Assembly: GCF_000517265.1 (NCBI RefSeq)
Contig: NZ_AYSJ01000006.1
Location: 121,997 to 163,575, forward strand
Direction: 5' to 3'
DNA from: Photorhabdus khanii NC19
Lineage (GTDB): Bacteria; Pseudomonadota; Gammaproteobacteria; Enterobacterales; Enterobacteriaceae
DNA length: 41,579 bases
Positions within the stretch are counted from its first letter, which is position 1; each line of letters starts with the position of its first letter. Below, piece after piece: positions 1-8,761 of the stretch. The position numbers and the translations under genes are program-made. The notes below the pieces were generated by a model that saw only the letters and a program-made list of their open reading frames with translations, was not told where the DNA came from and did no database searches.

Positions 1-674
1 TAAAGGGGTATCCTTATACCATCAGACTATTTACAGGTTGATTTATGAAGATAAAAGACTTATAAAAACTGCTCAGGATTGCCGGTAAAACGGCGTCAGT
101 AAAGATAAGAAGTGAGTATAATCAACGTTGGTTAAACGTAAAAACACAATATATCATGATGATTAAACTTAATAAAAATCAGGTGTTAAAAGTAGTAAAA
201 AAAACGGTTAAAACCTGATTTTACTGATTAAAACCGGAAGCTAAAAAATGGCTTTTAATAACAATTTAAAACCTACCCATCATAAAACCATCAGGGAAAA
301 AGAATTGGTTTTATTAATGTATATATAACCGTAAAAAGGTCAAATAAGAATATATAACCGGTTAATCAAAAAACATTAACCGATTTTAATAACATTTTCA
401 ACTGGAGAATAAACTTTTTTATAAACCCGTTAAATAATCATTCATGAAAAATCGAGATAACAAAATCCATAAATAAATGATTTAACTAAATACGAACCGG
501 GTTACTTGCAGCGTTATTATATTATGCAACTCTTCATTATTAAAACGATCAGATCACTATATTCCATAAAAAAGTGATTTTGATGATGAATACTTTTAAT
601 TATATCAGTGCGATAACTGCTCCCGGCCCTGATATCTTCGCCCAGTATTGGGCGAAGATATCCAGCGATGTTTG
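1..674. other. AT-rich flank downstream of tccC
   Basis: No convincing gene is visible on either strand. The stretch is very AT-rich and contains several scattered copies of GGTTAA or its complement TTAACC, often within an ACCGGTTAA-like context (near 128, 206, 357 and 376). The only strong structure is the hairpin just after tccC, listed separately. It is probably the 3' flank of the toxin locus. Confidence 0.5.
631..662 (-). terminator. Perfect 14-bp hairpin after tccC
   Basis: A perfect inverted repeat, GATATCTTCGCCCA and its complement around a GTAT loop, begins 12 bases beyond the tccC stop codon. The stem is long and contains a GC-rich core, which suits a transcript end or a 3' stabiliser of the tcc mRNA. 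No run of U follows the stem on the minus strand, so it is not a textbook intrinsic terminator. The structure is seen directly; its function is inferred from position. Confidence 0.5.
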
Positions 675-3600
675 CTACAAAGAGATAGCTCGTCGCGCAG
701 CGCCAACAGCACTGGTTCCATAGTCTATCGCATTGGCAATCCCTGTAGTGGTCAAGACCCTGCCGCTGATCTGATTACCAATCATACCGGCAACGTTATC
801 TATACCACTGCCGATAGCACTTAGCCCTCTGGAAATCCAACTGTCTCTTCCCATTGTTCTGTGCAGGCCAGTTCCAATGCCACCCGCAAGCCCGCCGAGA
901 GCACTAAATATAGGCTCAAAGACAGGTCTGGCTACAGCAAAATGCACTAATTGTCTGGCTAAACCGGCTACGTGTGGGCTAATAGCCCGCCCTAAGAGCC
1001 TACTCAAAAATCCACCTCCAATTATTCGGTTGACCGCCATTTCAGCACCCAGACCCGCAGCAGCACCCACGGCATAATTCGCTAAATGTCCGGCAGGGTT
1101 ACTGGCAACATCTAAACCAAAACCAATCCAAGAGCCGTAATACGTTCCAATACCTGCATGAATTCCTGCTCTGGTGCTCCCTTGTGTACCCGTGATCATC
1201 CCACCAGCCGCACCTCCCGCCGCTGCCGATATTTCATGTGTAAGGGTGGAGGAAGTACCCAGTATGGTATCAATGGTGCCTACCGCACTCCCGGCCCCAA
1301 TAGCGCCACCTATTCCACGGTCAGCATTATTGATTAATGATCCTATGGCTCCGGTAGCCGCCCCGGCGGCTGATGCAACACCAACACCCTGTGCTCTCGC
1401 ACCATAAGCGGCGGCTGAACCCGCTCCGGCAGCAACGCCAGCCGCCGCCTGCACTAACGTCGATTTTCCCTGTACGAGACGGGCGAGTAATGCTCCGCCT
1501 TTTTCCAGCAGGCTACCCACGTTATATCCCATCAACGCCCCGATCCCTGCCCCTATGGCCGCAACCCCCAGAATGACGGGAATAGCTGCTCCAGCGGTAC
1601 CGGCAATGGTGGCCGCAAGACCGCCAATCGCAATCCCTCCGGCAATGGCTCTGCCAATTTTTTGTCCCCGTCTCATTGAAGCAGACATGCCTTCATCCGG
1701 TTTACGAAACAGAAATGAAGCAAACCAAAATGTATTTCGGTTTCGGTTCGGAGAAGGCGCTAATCCATCGTGGTCAGTCAATGTAATTGGGTTATTCCTT
1801 ACCATCCGATACAGATTCAATCCATCTACGGTTCCCGCCGGATCCGCATTCAACCACCGCCCCACCCACGGCTGGTAATACCGATAGCCGTAATAATACA
1901 GCCCAGTAGCATCCCGCTCTTTACCGGAGTAACGAATAAATTTGTAACTGGCTTCTGTCTGGTTTTTCGCCGCCCATACCGCCGTGCCACCATACGGATA
2001 ATACTCTTCCTGACTGAGAATCTGCCCCTCGCTATCCAGTTCAAGCTGGCTGGAGCCAAGAAGATTATCGTAGCTGTAACGCACCTGATTGTTGTTGATA
2101 TCTGCTGGCTTACCGTTTTCCCAGTGCAATACCCTTACCTGCGCGCGACCAGCTTCACCTACCGTAATCACCTGCAAATTTTTGGTTGTTTTATCTGCAA
2201 CCTGGGTTATGCGTACTTCTAATCCCGGCAGATAAGTCACCCGTTGTACTTGGATACTGTTGCCGGTCTGCTGTTCACTCACTTTTAGCAATCGCATTCC
2301 ATCACTGCCATAACGATACCATTCCCGGTCACTGGCATCTTTACGGCTCACAGGCGTTACTTGTTGCAATTCCCCTCGGATATTCCAATTCAGGTTTTGC
2401 CCTGGCATTAATGTTTTCTGATGACCACCGGAATCAAATAGCGCATCCACCTGGGTTGGATCTGTCGTTAATGTACTCAATACCGCCCGGTTGCTGCGAT
2501 TTGAAACTATCATGTCTGTGGTGTAATTATTTTGAGTCGCGGGTGAACTGTGTCGGATTTTAACCAAATTACCCCCACGGTCATAAGTATAGGTACGAAG
2601 GTAATTGGTATAGGTGCTGTCGTCGGTAGGAACAGGCATGGCTGGTAAGGGAAGTTTGCTGCTTTGCTGGCCGATATTCGCCATTTCACGCCCTGTCGCA
2701 CTAATAAGCTGATACAGGGAATCATAAACATAGCGGTTCTCCGGCACCACGGTCTGATTACGCCAAAAGCGAGTGGCTTCCGCATCACTATGGATACTGA
2801 TGACATTCCCCACCGGATCATACTCATAACGCAGATCCTGCAACACTTTGGCTGTTGATTTTCTGTTATCTGCACGTCGGGTGGTGATACCTATCAGACG
2901 TTGAGTTTCTGGTTCATAGCTGTACTGCGTAATCACACCATTACCATGCTCTTCACGCAACTTATGACCTGCGGCTGACCAGGTTAAGGATTTAACAATA
3001 ATCTGCTCACTCTGGCCTTTCACCGTCAACCAGCTACCTTTTAACTGACCAGCAATGTCATAAGCCAGACGTTGAATATTTCCTTTCGCATCGGTTTGAG
3101 TGAGTAAAGCGCCAATGGCATTGGTTGTACTTTGCGTCGTATAAACTTCACTTGCCAACATACTCTGCCAGACAGCTTCATCGTCACCGATCCAGTTCGC
3201 TTCCTGCCCTTCAGCCAGCAATTGATGAGATTGGGATAAAATGGCACCTGCCAGTGACTGACTCTCCAGCCGGGTAACTCCCGCCGTGTCGTAGTGGCGT
3301 ATACATTGACCGGAGAGGTTATAGTCTTTCTCCACGGTTGTATTCTCAGCCCAGATAAAGCGCTCTGTTACATGAGGAGTCTCTTCATCGGAAACCCGTT
3401 CGCTAACAGACAACAGACGACCGGGCAAAGTGTTGCTTTCATAGAGACGAGTTTGACGAACACCTGTCGCATTAACGGTCATGACCAGACGGCCTTCAAC
3501 ATCATTTAATGAGATGGTGCGACCCGCATCAACACTCTCTGTCCTCAGAGCATTACCAGCCAGATCATGCTGCCAGATAAAATTAGGTTTCACCGAGTCA

Positions 3601-3806
3601 TTGGTCTGTTTTGCATCATATAAGCGTGGGTCAATACTGTGGTTCAGGTGTCCGCGGTTATCATATTGGTGACGAGTGATACGGGTGTCAGTATCACCAC
3701 TGACCACAGTGCGGTGAAAACCGATATCACGAACGGACAGACCGCGATTATCCAACACACTGACTGTTGGGGTTTGGGTATAAAGAGTAGTATCAGACGT
3801 ACTCAT
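675..3806 (-). CDS. tccC: TccC, Tc toxin C subunit (Rhs-type)
   Basis: C component of a Photorhabdus toxin complex. In this family the N-terminal Rhs/YD part forms, with a TcB protein, a cocoon around the cleaved C-terminal effector, which is then injected through the TcA pore. YD-type repeats run through about residues 30-600. The conserved Rhs core follows at about 610-682, with GKERDATGLYYYGYRYY, the aspartate-rich DPAG segment and a closing DHDGL, where self-cleavage occurs in relatives. Residues from about 683 to 1043 form the variable effector part, here extremely rich in Gly and Ala. I chose the ATG at 3806 (MSTSDTTLY) because AAAGGA lies 8 bases upstream; the two ATG codons just before it are less well spaced. 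That gives 1043 residues, the length I recall for TccC of strain W14. It is the last gene of the tcc operon, 135 bases after tccB. Confidence 0.93.
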   Translation of the reverse strand: MSTSDTTLYTQTPTVSVLDNRGLSVRDIGFHRTVVSGDTDTRITRHQYDNRGHLNHSIDPRLYDAKQTNDSVKPNFIWQHDLAGNALRTESVDAGRTISLNDVEGRLVMTVNATGVRQTRLYESNTLPGRLLSVSERVSDEETPHVTERFIWAENTTVEKDYNLSGQCIRHYDTAGVTRLESQSLAGAILSQSHQLLAEGQEANWIGDDEAVWQSMLASEVYTTQSTTNAIGALLTQTDAKGNIQRLAYDIAGQLKGSWLTVKGQSEQIIVKSLTWSAAGHKLREEHGNGVITQYSYEPETQRLIGITTRRADNRKSTAKVLQDLRYEYDPVGNVISIHSDAEATRFWRNQTVVPENRYVYDSLYQLISATGREMANIGQQSSKLPLPAMPVPTDDSTYTNYLRTYTYDRGGNLVKIRHSSPATQNNYTTDMIVSNRSNRAVLSTLTTDPTQVDALFDSGGHQKTLMPGQNLNWNIRGELQQVTPVSRKDASDREWYRYGSDGMRLLKVSEQQTGNSIQVQRVTYLPGLEVRITQVADKTTKNLQVITVGEAGRAQVRVLHWENGKPADINNNQVRYSYDNLLGSSQLELDSEGQILSQEEYYPYGGTAVWAAKNQTEASYKFIRYSGKERDATGLYYYGYRYYQPWVGRWLNADPAGTVDGLNLYRMVRNNPITLTDHDGLAPSPNRNRNTFWFASFLFRKPDEGMSASMRRGQKIGRAIAGGIAIGGLAATIAGTAGAAIPVILGVAAIGAGIGALMGYNVGSLLEKGGALLARLVQGKSTLVQAAAGVAAGAGSAAAYGARAQGVGVASAAGAATGAIGSLINNADRGIGGAIGAGSAVGTIDTILGTSSTLTHEISAAAGGAAGGMITGTQGSTRAGIHAGIGTYYGSWIGFGLDVASNPAGHLANYAVGAAAGLGAEMAVNRIIGGGFLSRLLGRAISPHVAGLARQLVHFAVARPVFEPIFSALGGLAGGIGTGLHRTMGRDSWISRGLSAIGSGIDNVAGMIGNQISGRVLTTTGIANAIDYGTSAVGAARRAISL

Positions 3807-3889
3807 CATCATATTCCTTTTATTTTGTTTCAAAGCTTCTCTTCCAATGAAATGGAGAAAGATCGCAAGATTGATTTCAGGTATAACGG

Positions 3890-3926
3890 ATGCTCTCCCA
3901 CCTTGGCATACCAGAGTGGGAGGCAT
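3890..3926 (-). promoter_or_regulatory. Intercistronic hairpin between tccB and tccC
   Basis: The 135-base gap between tccB and tccC holds an imperfect but strong hairpin. Its arms contain CTCCCAC and GTGGGAG, and the pairing extends through ATGC and GCAT at the base. It could be a processing site or a partial attenuator that sets the ratio of TccC to TccA/TccB. The pairing is seen in the sequence; the function is inferred. Confidence 0.45.
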
Positions 3927-3941
3927 TAGTTAAAAGTTGAT

Positions 3942-6900
3942 TTAAACCAGTGTTTTCTTGACCTGCCCCGCAAAGCTAGCCCCACCATCGCAAGCAGTGT
4001 AGTGCACCTGCACCAGTACATCGTCCATATTAGCCAACAGTGACGCCTGCATGTCATCCGCCTTCAGTGTGTTGCCATCAATATGCTCATCCACAGAACG
4101 CGGGAAGCTAAGTGTCCATTTGGAAACCGCTCCTGTCCCCTCAAACGACAGATAACGCTCATCTTCCAGACGCAGCTCAAAGCTACCCGCATCATTCAGG
4201 CCAGAAGAGAGGGCCACCTGCTGGCTGGCACGCAGATTGGTAACAATATGAGTCGCATCACCCTCTTGATCTGCCGAATTATTGAGGTACTTAACACCAC
4301 GAATATCCGCCGTGAGCAATGTACTGCTGCTGGTTTGGGTAAGTGTCGCCTTCACATTTTGATATGGCCCTATCAGGGTCGGCAATGTCACCGATACCGT
4401 TTTAATCTGGCGTAAATAATGTCCCGGATAGTCGTTGTCAAACAGCTTTTCACTTAATGGAAAGTCGACTTTTCCTTCGGTTTTCAACTTATTGAAACCA
4501 TCATCACCCAATAGAGACTTGAGTGACACAGTACGGATCACATTAAGACGACGCTCATGACGACCCAAATAAGCCGCTTCCATCTGGTGCAGGTTAAGTT
4601 GTAATGCCTCACCCACTTGCAGCCCACGGTAGTGGTCATTCCAAGTACCGGTCTGGATAAAAGTGGCGGCGTAGTCACCCAATTCATACTGCCAGCAAGC
4701 CTGAGCGGATAAGCACAGAGAAACCACTGCGTCGTACGCCTGATAGTACAGCGCTGCCAGTTGACCACTCAGCCACTGGTACAGAGTTGCCTGGGTAAAG
4801 CGGGTAGTCAGGTAAGTCAGCATGGTCCGAATTTGTACCTGCTGCGCCTTCGCCTGTTGCAGAGAAGTCTGAGCTGCTTTCTCGCGCACCGCCAATGCAT
4901 CCAGTTGTTTGGTCAATGCCTCCACTTCAGACTGCGCCTGCTGATACTGGATTTGCCACTCTTCACGGCGGCGGCGGTAGTTCTCAGTGGTCGCCAGACG
5001 ATCAGCTACCACGCTGGTGGCCTGACCGGAAGCCATCAACCCAATAGCAATTGCTTCGGTCACCCCTTCATAACGTGAACCGCCATCGGCCAGACCGAAG
5101 ATATTCGGAATCACTTTCAACGCCCCACTGGCAGTCTGTACACCAGTGGAAGCGGAAATAAGGGCCTGTGCCGAAGTTTGGGTGTCCATCACCAGTTGTT
5201 CCGCACTGGAGATGTTGTTTTGATACAAGGTGTAATAATGGTCATGACGTTGTTGCGCCATCGCCTGGCTGGCTTGCAACGCCAGACGATCCGCCGCCAA
5301 TCCATCCAACGCCTGTTGTTGCAACGTGATGGCATAGCTGGACATATCCAACAATTGCTGTTGCGCCAACTCTTCCTGACCAGCACGTTCGCTGCGTTCT
5401 AACAGACTGAGCAGGTTCTGACCAAAACCGGTCAGCGTGCCGACTGCACTGTAAGCACGTGGCAACATAGCGCTGAAACGGTATGGTGGTACCGTCAACA
5501 TGGCACCACTGACACCGCTGGTCAAAGTACCAGATTGAGCACGCTGAGCCAGTAGGGCCACGGGGTCGGCAGGCGCAGCATACAACGGCAAGGAAAGCGG
5601 CTTGCCATCAACAGTCAGGTTATGACGCAAATTGTATAATCGTGCATCCAGCGTATCCCAGTGGGACAACATCAGGACATTAAGCGGTTCATTAAAGTAA
5701 CTATTATCTGCCAGTTTCAAGTGGCTAACGTTGCGGCCCGGTAATGCGGGTAAAACGGTATCACTATTAGCCAACTGGTGCTCAAAGTCTCGTAAAGCCG
5801 TTTTTTGCCCGGCGGCCAGGATATCCAAGGTTTGTGGTGTCCAAGTGCTACTCAGCGACACATCTGGCCGAGGCCCCAACAATTCAGCGGCCAGGTTGTA
5901 ATAGACTCGGGCCTGAGTCAGACCATCACGAGTCAATTGGCGATACCACATATCTCCCTGAGCAATCAGGTTGCTGACATAGGCGATAAATACCGCCTTC
6001 TGGTATATCACCGGATGGGCATAAGCCTGAGTATCCGGATCGATAGGATCGCCCAAATGACGTGACAGATCGCTGTGTCCTTCAACCAACGGGCGTACAT
6101 TCCAGTAAGCCGGGGCATTGTGTGGCTTGTTTTTCATCGCCGGGTCAAAGATGTAATGCAAACTCTTTTGTGCCGGCGAAAATTGCTGTTCGTTGGCAAA
6201 ACGTGTAGCAACCAGAAACGGCAGGTGAAAGAACAACTCCCAGAAATAGAGGCCATTTGAACCGTTAAAATCCATTGGTTCACTTTTGCCGTCAGTCACT
6301 AAATCGGCTTCCAGAGAAGGATCTGCCTGCAAAGTATAATCCAACAAACTATCCAACCCTAAATTTGCCTTTTCAATCAAGGTACGCACAAAGGTAGTGT
6401 TAAGACGGGTTTTCGCAGGTAATGATGAGGTCCAGAAATCCAGATATTGCACCAGACCACGTTTGCTATCGTAACGGGAAATCAATCGCGGAATGGCATC
6501 AGGAGCTTTGCTATCTTGCAACGCAACATACACGTTAAACCACTTACTGACCCAAGAATAGGCTCCTTTTTTCCCTGATGGGCGGTCATAATGATCCCAC
6601 ACGACATTCAAACAAACCTGTAGGTAGTTTTTATTCGGATCGGTGGAAAAATTCGCTTCAGACAGAATATGCGTAGTCGAGTAAGTTGCACTTTTGCTAA
6701 GTTCGAAAGTTTGGCTGCTATAGCGTTTGAACAGATTGCTCCCATCTGCCGTCTCAGCATTGATTTCCTGATAGAATTTGCGGTTATCGGCGATTTTACC
6801 AAAGTTTTTGACATAAGATAGCGTTGGAAAAGACCCATTCGAATAGAATATTGGTATAAGCTTGTCGGATCTAATGGCATAATTAGTCACATCATAACCG

Positions 6901-8663
6901 TCAGAAAGGCGCGTCCCATCAGGAATAATGAGCTCCCCACTTTGAGGAATTTCCCCTTTCCAAGCGATATTATAACTATCGTCTGTAGTAATATATTTAC
7001 GATTATCATCCCAAGAGATGGCATATGAGTTCCAAGAGTCATTGACAGGAGCACACCACCAATACGTCCCCGCCGACAAATTCCCAGTTTTACCAAACCA
7101 ATCCGGATTGTAGTGAAGCTCCGCATTTTCAAAGGTATAATAATCTCCATCATGATAATTAATATAAAAATAGCCTCCAGGTGCCGTTTGATACGTTAGC
7201 CCATAACCAGTCCCAGAATTTCTCTCCTGATCATCATCCCCAAACGCATGACGATTAATAAAATCCCCATTAGTCATGGTTTGGATATGGAGGGTCAAGC
7301 CATCTTGATCGATATACACATAGGCACCTGTAGTCCCCTGCTTCAAGTCATCAACTTTACCTACCCAACCCGTCTTTTCAGGATCTTCTGTTGAACCAGC
7401 AATAACCTTAGTAATCACATACTTTTTATCATACACCGCAAATTGCAGGCAATTCTGATCATCTGTTTCATCACGGTAAGTACTGAATAAAAAATTCTTA
7501 CTCAATGGCCTGAGAATATGGCGATTGAAAGCTGAGTCACAATAGAGATAACCATAAATAGCGGGTTTATTTTTCTTATTGTCCCCATCACCTTCAAATT
7601 GACGTACAAACACCCCCAACATCAGGCGGCCATACGGGTTACTGTCAGTCTTCTCCGTTGGGTCAATACTAAAATCGGTAGTAGCCAGTAAATTTACATC
7701 CCGTGACGTGATGCCACTTTCATTAATCAGCAAACTGGTACGTGATACATCCTTATCATTATCTTCTTTTTGTCGCGTCATCAACGTGGTGGTATTTGGT
7801 GCCGTCCAAGTATCATCATAACGTTTATAACCAAATTTTATACTGTAGGCATGCGTCTTATCGATATCTTCACCGTGAGCATCCTTCTGCACCGCTGGGT
7901 CACGCTCAACCCAAGCCACATACAGCCGGTCGTTATAAAACACCGGGCGAACCGTGTGCTCCAACACCGTATCACCGGCCAACGGCAAAGTGATTTCCTG
8001 CCAATCATTCCAGCAATTCGGTGTTACCGGATTCCCTGCCGGGTCCTGACGGTTTTTACTCAGATCCATCTTGCGCCAGTAATACCGATACGGTTTGGTG
8101 GTAGTGCGACCGATAAAATAGTAAGTGGCCTGGTCAAATTTATCCTGGTTAATATAACCACTGAGTACATACAGATTACTCACCGCCTCGAACTCATTGA
8201 GGTACGCCAGAACAGCATCTTGAACCCGGTCTGGGTCCAATCGGTTTTGGTTTAAAGTGGTTTCCAGCTTCGAGAAATAATGGCTTTTTTCCTGCCGGGT
8301 GATGGGTGAAATGTAGTTTTCAGCGTAATTTCGCACCTCAGCACCAGCAGCCCAGATAGCATACTGATTATCATTGTCACGCCATTCGTTAGCCGTGGAG
8401 GGTTCTATCGCCTGACGCCCCGGTTCAGAGCCGTTGACCAGACGAGTCATATATTGCTGTATGCTGGCAATCGCTTGTGCTACTCGGCTAGTCTCAACCT
8501 CATCGGCCACTTCCGGGTCAATCAACAAGTATTCGTACAAATCTTCCACGGTCACTGGCTGGCCATCGACGCCTTTCAAGGTTGTCGCCACAAAATTCAT
8601 ATAGCCGGTCACCAGCGCATCACGCTGGGATTCATTCAGTTGTTTTTCCATTGTCGATAACAT
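3942..8663 (-). CDS. tccB: TccB, C-terminal half of split TcA translocon
   Basis: Second half of the TcA-like subunit. TcA proteins form the pentameric bell that binds the cell surface and drives a central channel through the membrane; in the tcc locus that protein is split into TccA and TccB. The 1573-residue product is recognisable from MLSTMEKQLNESQRD onward and is close to the 1565 residues I recall for W14 TccB. Residues about 470-620 are dense in Tyr, Trp, Gly and Asp and look like a variable surface or receptor-binding insertion. A long Gln/Ala/Glu-rich heptad region, containing QAQSEVEALTKQLDALAVR, falls at about 1220-1280 and matches the shaft-forming helical region of the family. 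The C-terminal part resembles the pore and TcB-binding domain. Spacing to tccA is 98 bases. The start at 8663 has only a weak AAGG upstream. Confidence 0.93.
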   Translation of the reverse strand: MLSTMEKQLNESQRDALVTGYMNFVATTLKGVDGQPVTVEDLYEYLLIDPEVADEVETSRVAQAIASIQQYMTRLVNGSEPGRQAIEPSTANEWRDNDNQYAIWAAGAEVRNYAENYISPITRQEKSHYFSKLETTLNQNRLDPDRVQDAVLAYLNEFEAVSNLYVLSGYINQDKFDQATYYFIGRTTTKPYRYYWRKMDLSKNRQDPAGNPVTPNCWNDWQEITLPLAGDTVLEHTVRPVFYNDRLYVAWVERDPAVQKDAHGEDIDKTHAYSIKFGYKRYDDTWTAPNTTTLMTRQKEDNDKDVSRTSLLINESGITSRDVNLLATTDFSIDPTEKTDSNPYGRLMLGVFVRQFEGDGDNKKNKPAIYGYLYCDSAFNRHILRPLSKNFLFSTYRDETDDQNCLQFAVYDKKYVITKVIAGSTEDPEKTGWVGKVDDLKQGTTGAYVYIDQDGLTLHIQTMTNGDFINRHAFGDDDQERNSGTGYGLTYQTAPGGYFYINYHDGDYYTFENAELHYNPDWFGKTGNLSAGTYWWCAPVNDSWNSYAISWDDNRKYITTDDSYNIAWKGEIPQSGELIIPDGTRLSDGYDVTNYAIRSDKLIPIFYSNGSFPTLSYVKNFGKIADNRKFYQEINAETADGSNLFKRYSSQTFELSKSATYSTTHILSEANFSTDPNKNYLQVCLNVVWDHYDRPSGKKGAYSWVSKWFNVYVALQDSKAPDAIPRLISRYDSKRGLVQYLDFWTSSLPAKTRLNTTFVRTLIEKANLGLDSLLDYTLQADPSLEADLVTDGKSEPMDFNGSNGLYFWELFFHLPFLVATRFANEQQFSPAQKSLHYIFDPAMKNKPHNAPAYWNVRPLVEGHSDLSRHLGDPIDPDTQAYAHPVIYQKAVFIAYVSNLIAQGDMWYRQLTRDGLTQARVYYNLAAELLGPRPDVSLSSTWTPQTLDILAAGQKTALRDFEHQLANSDTVLPALPGRNVSHLKLADNSYFNEPLNVLMLSHWDTLDARLYNLRHNLTVDGKPLSLPLYAAPADPVALLAQRAQSGTLTSGVSGAMLTVPPYRFSAMLPRAYSAVGTLTGFGQNLLSLLERSERAGQEELAQQQLLDMSSYAITLQQQALDGLAADRLALQASQAMAQQRHDHYYTLYQNNISSAEQLVMDTQTSAQALISASTGVQTASGALKVIPNIFGLADGGSRYEGVTEAIAIGLMASGQATSVVADRLATTENYRRRREEWQIQYQQAQSEVEALTKQLDALAVREKAAQTSLQQAKAQQVQIRTMLTYLTTRFTQATLYQWLSGQLAALYYQAYDAVVSLCLSAQACWQYELGDYAATFIQTGTWNDHYRGLQVGEALQLNLHQMEAAYLGRHERRLNVIRTVSLKSLLGDDGFNKLKTEGKVDFPLSEKLFDNDYPGHYLRQIKTVSVTLPTLIGPYQNVKATLTQTSSSTLLTADIRGVKYLNNSADQEGDATHIVTNLRASQQVALSSGLNDAGSFELRLEDERYLSFEGTGAVSKWTLSFPRSVDEHIDGNTLKADDMQASLLANMDDVLVQVHYTACDGGASFAGQVKKTLV

Positions 8664-8761
8664 AATTATCTGCCTTACTTAAATGGCGGTTTAGAATCGG
8701 CCTGATTGGGCCATACGGAAAAATCAGATTCACCTATTCAGGTGGCGAACTTCTGCCATAC

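Noticed and set aside
631-662. Fully classical intrinsic terminator after tccC
   Set aside because: The stem is strong but no U-run follows on the minus strand, so it is only listed as a terminator-like hairpin.
877-8660. Many plus-strand open frames opposite the tcc genes
   Set aside because: They lie antisense to well-supported toxin genes, have no ribosome sites and are compositional shadows.
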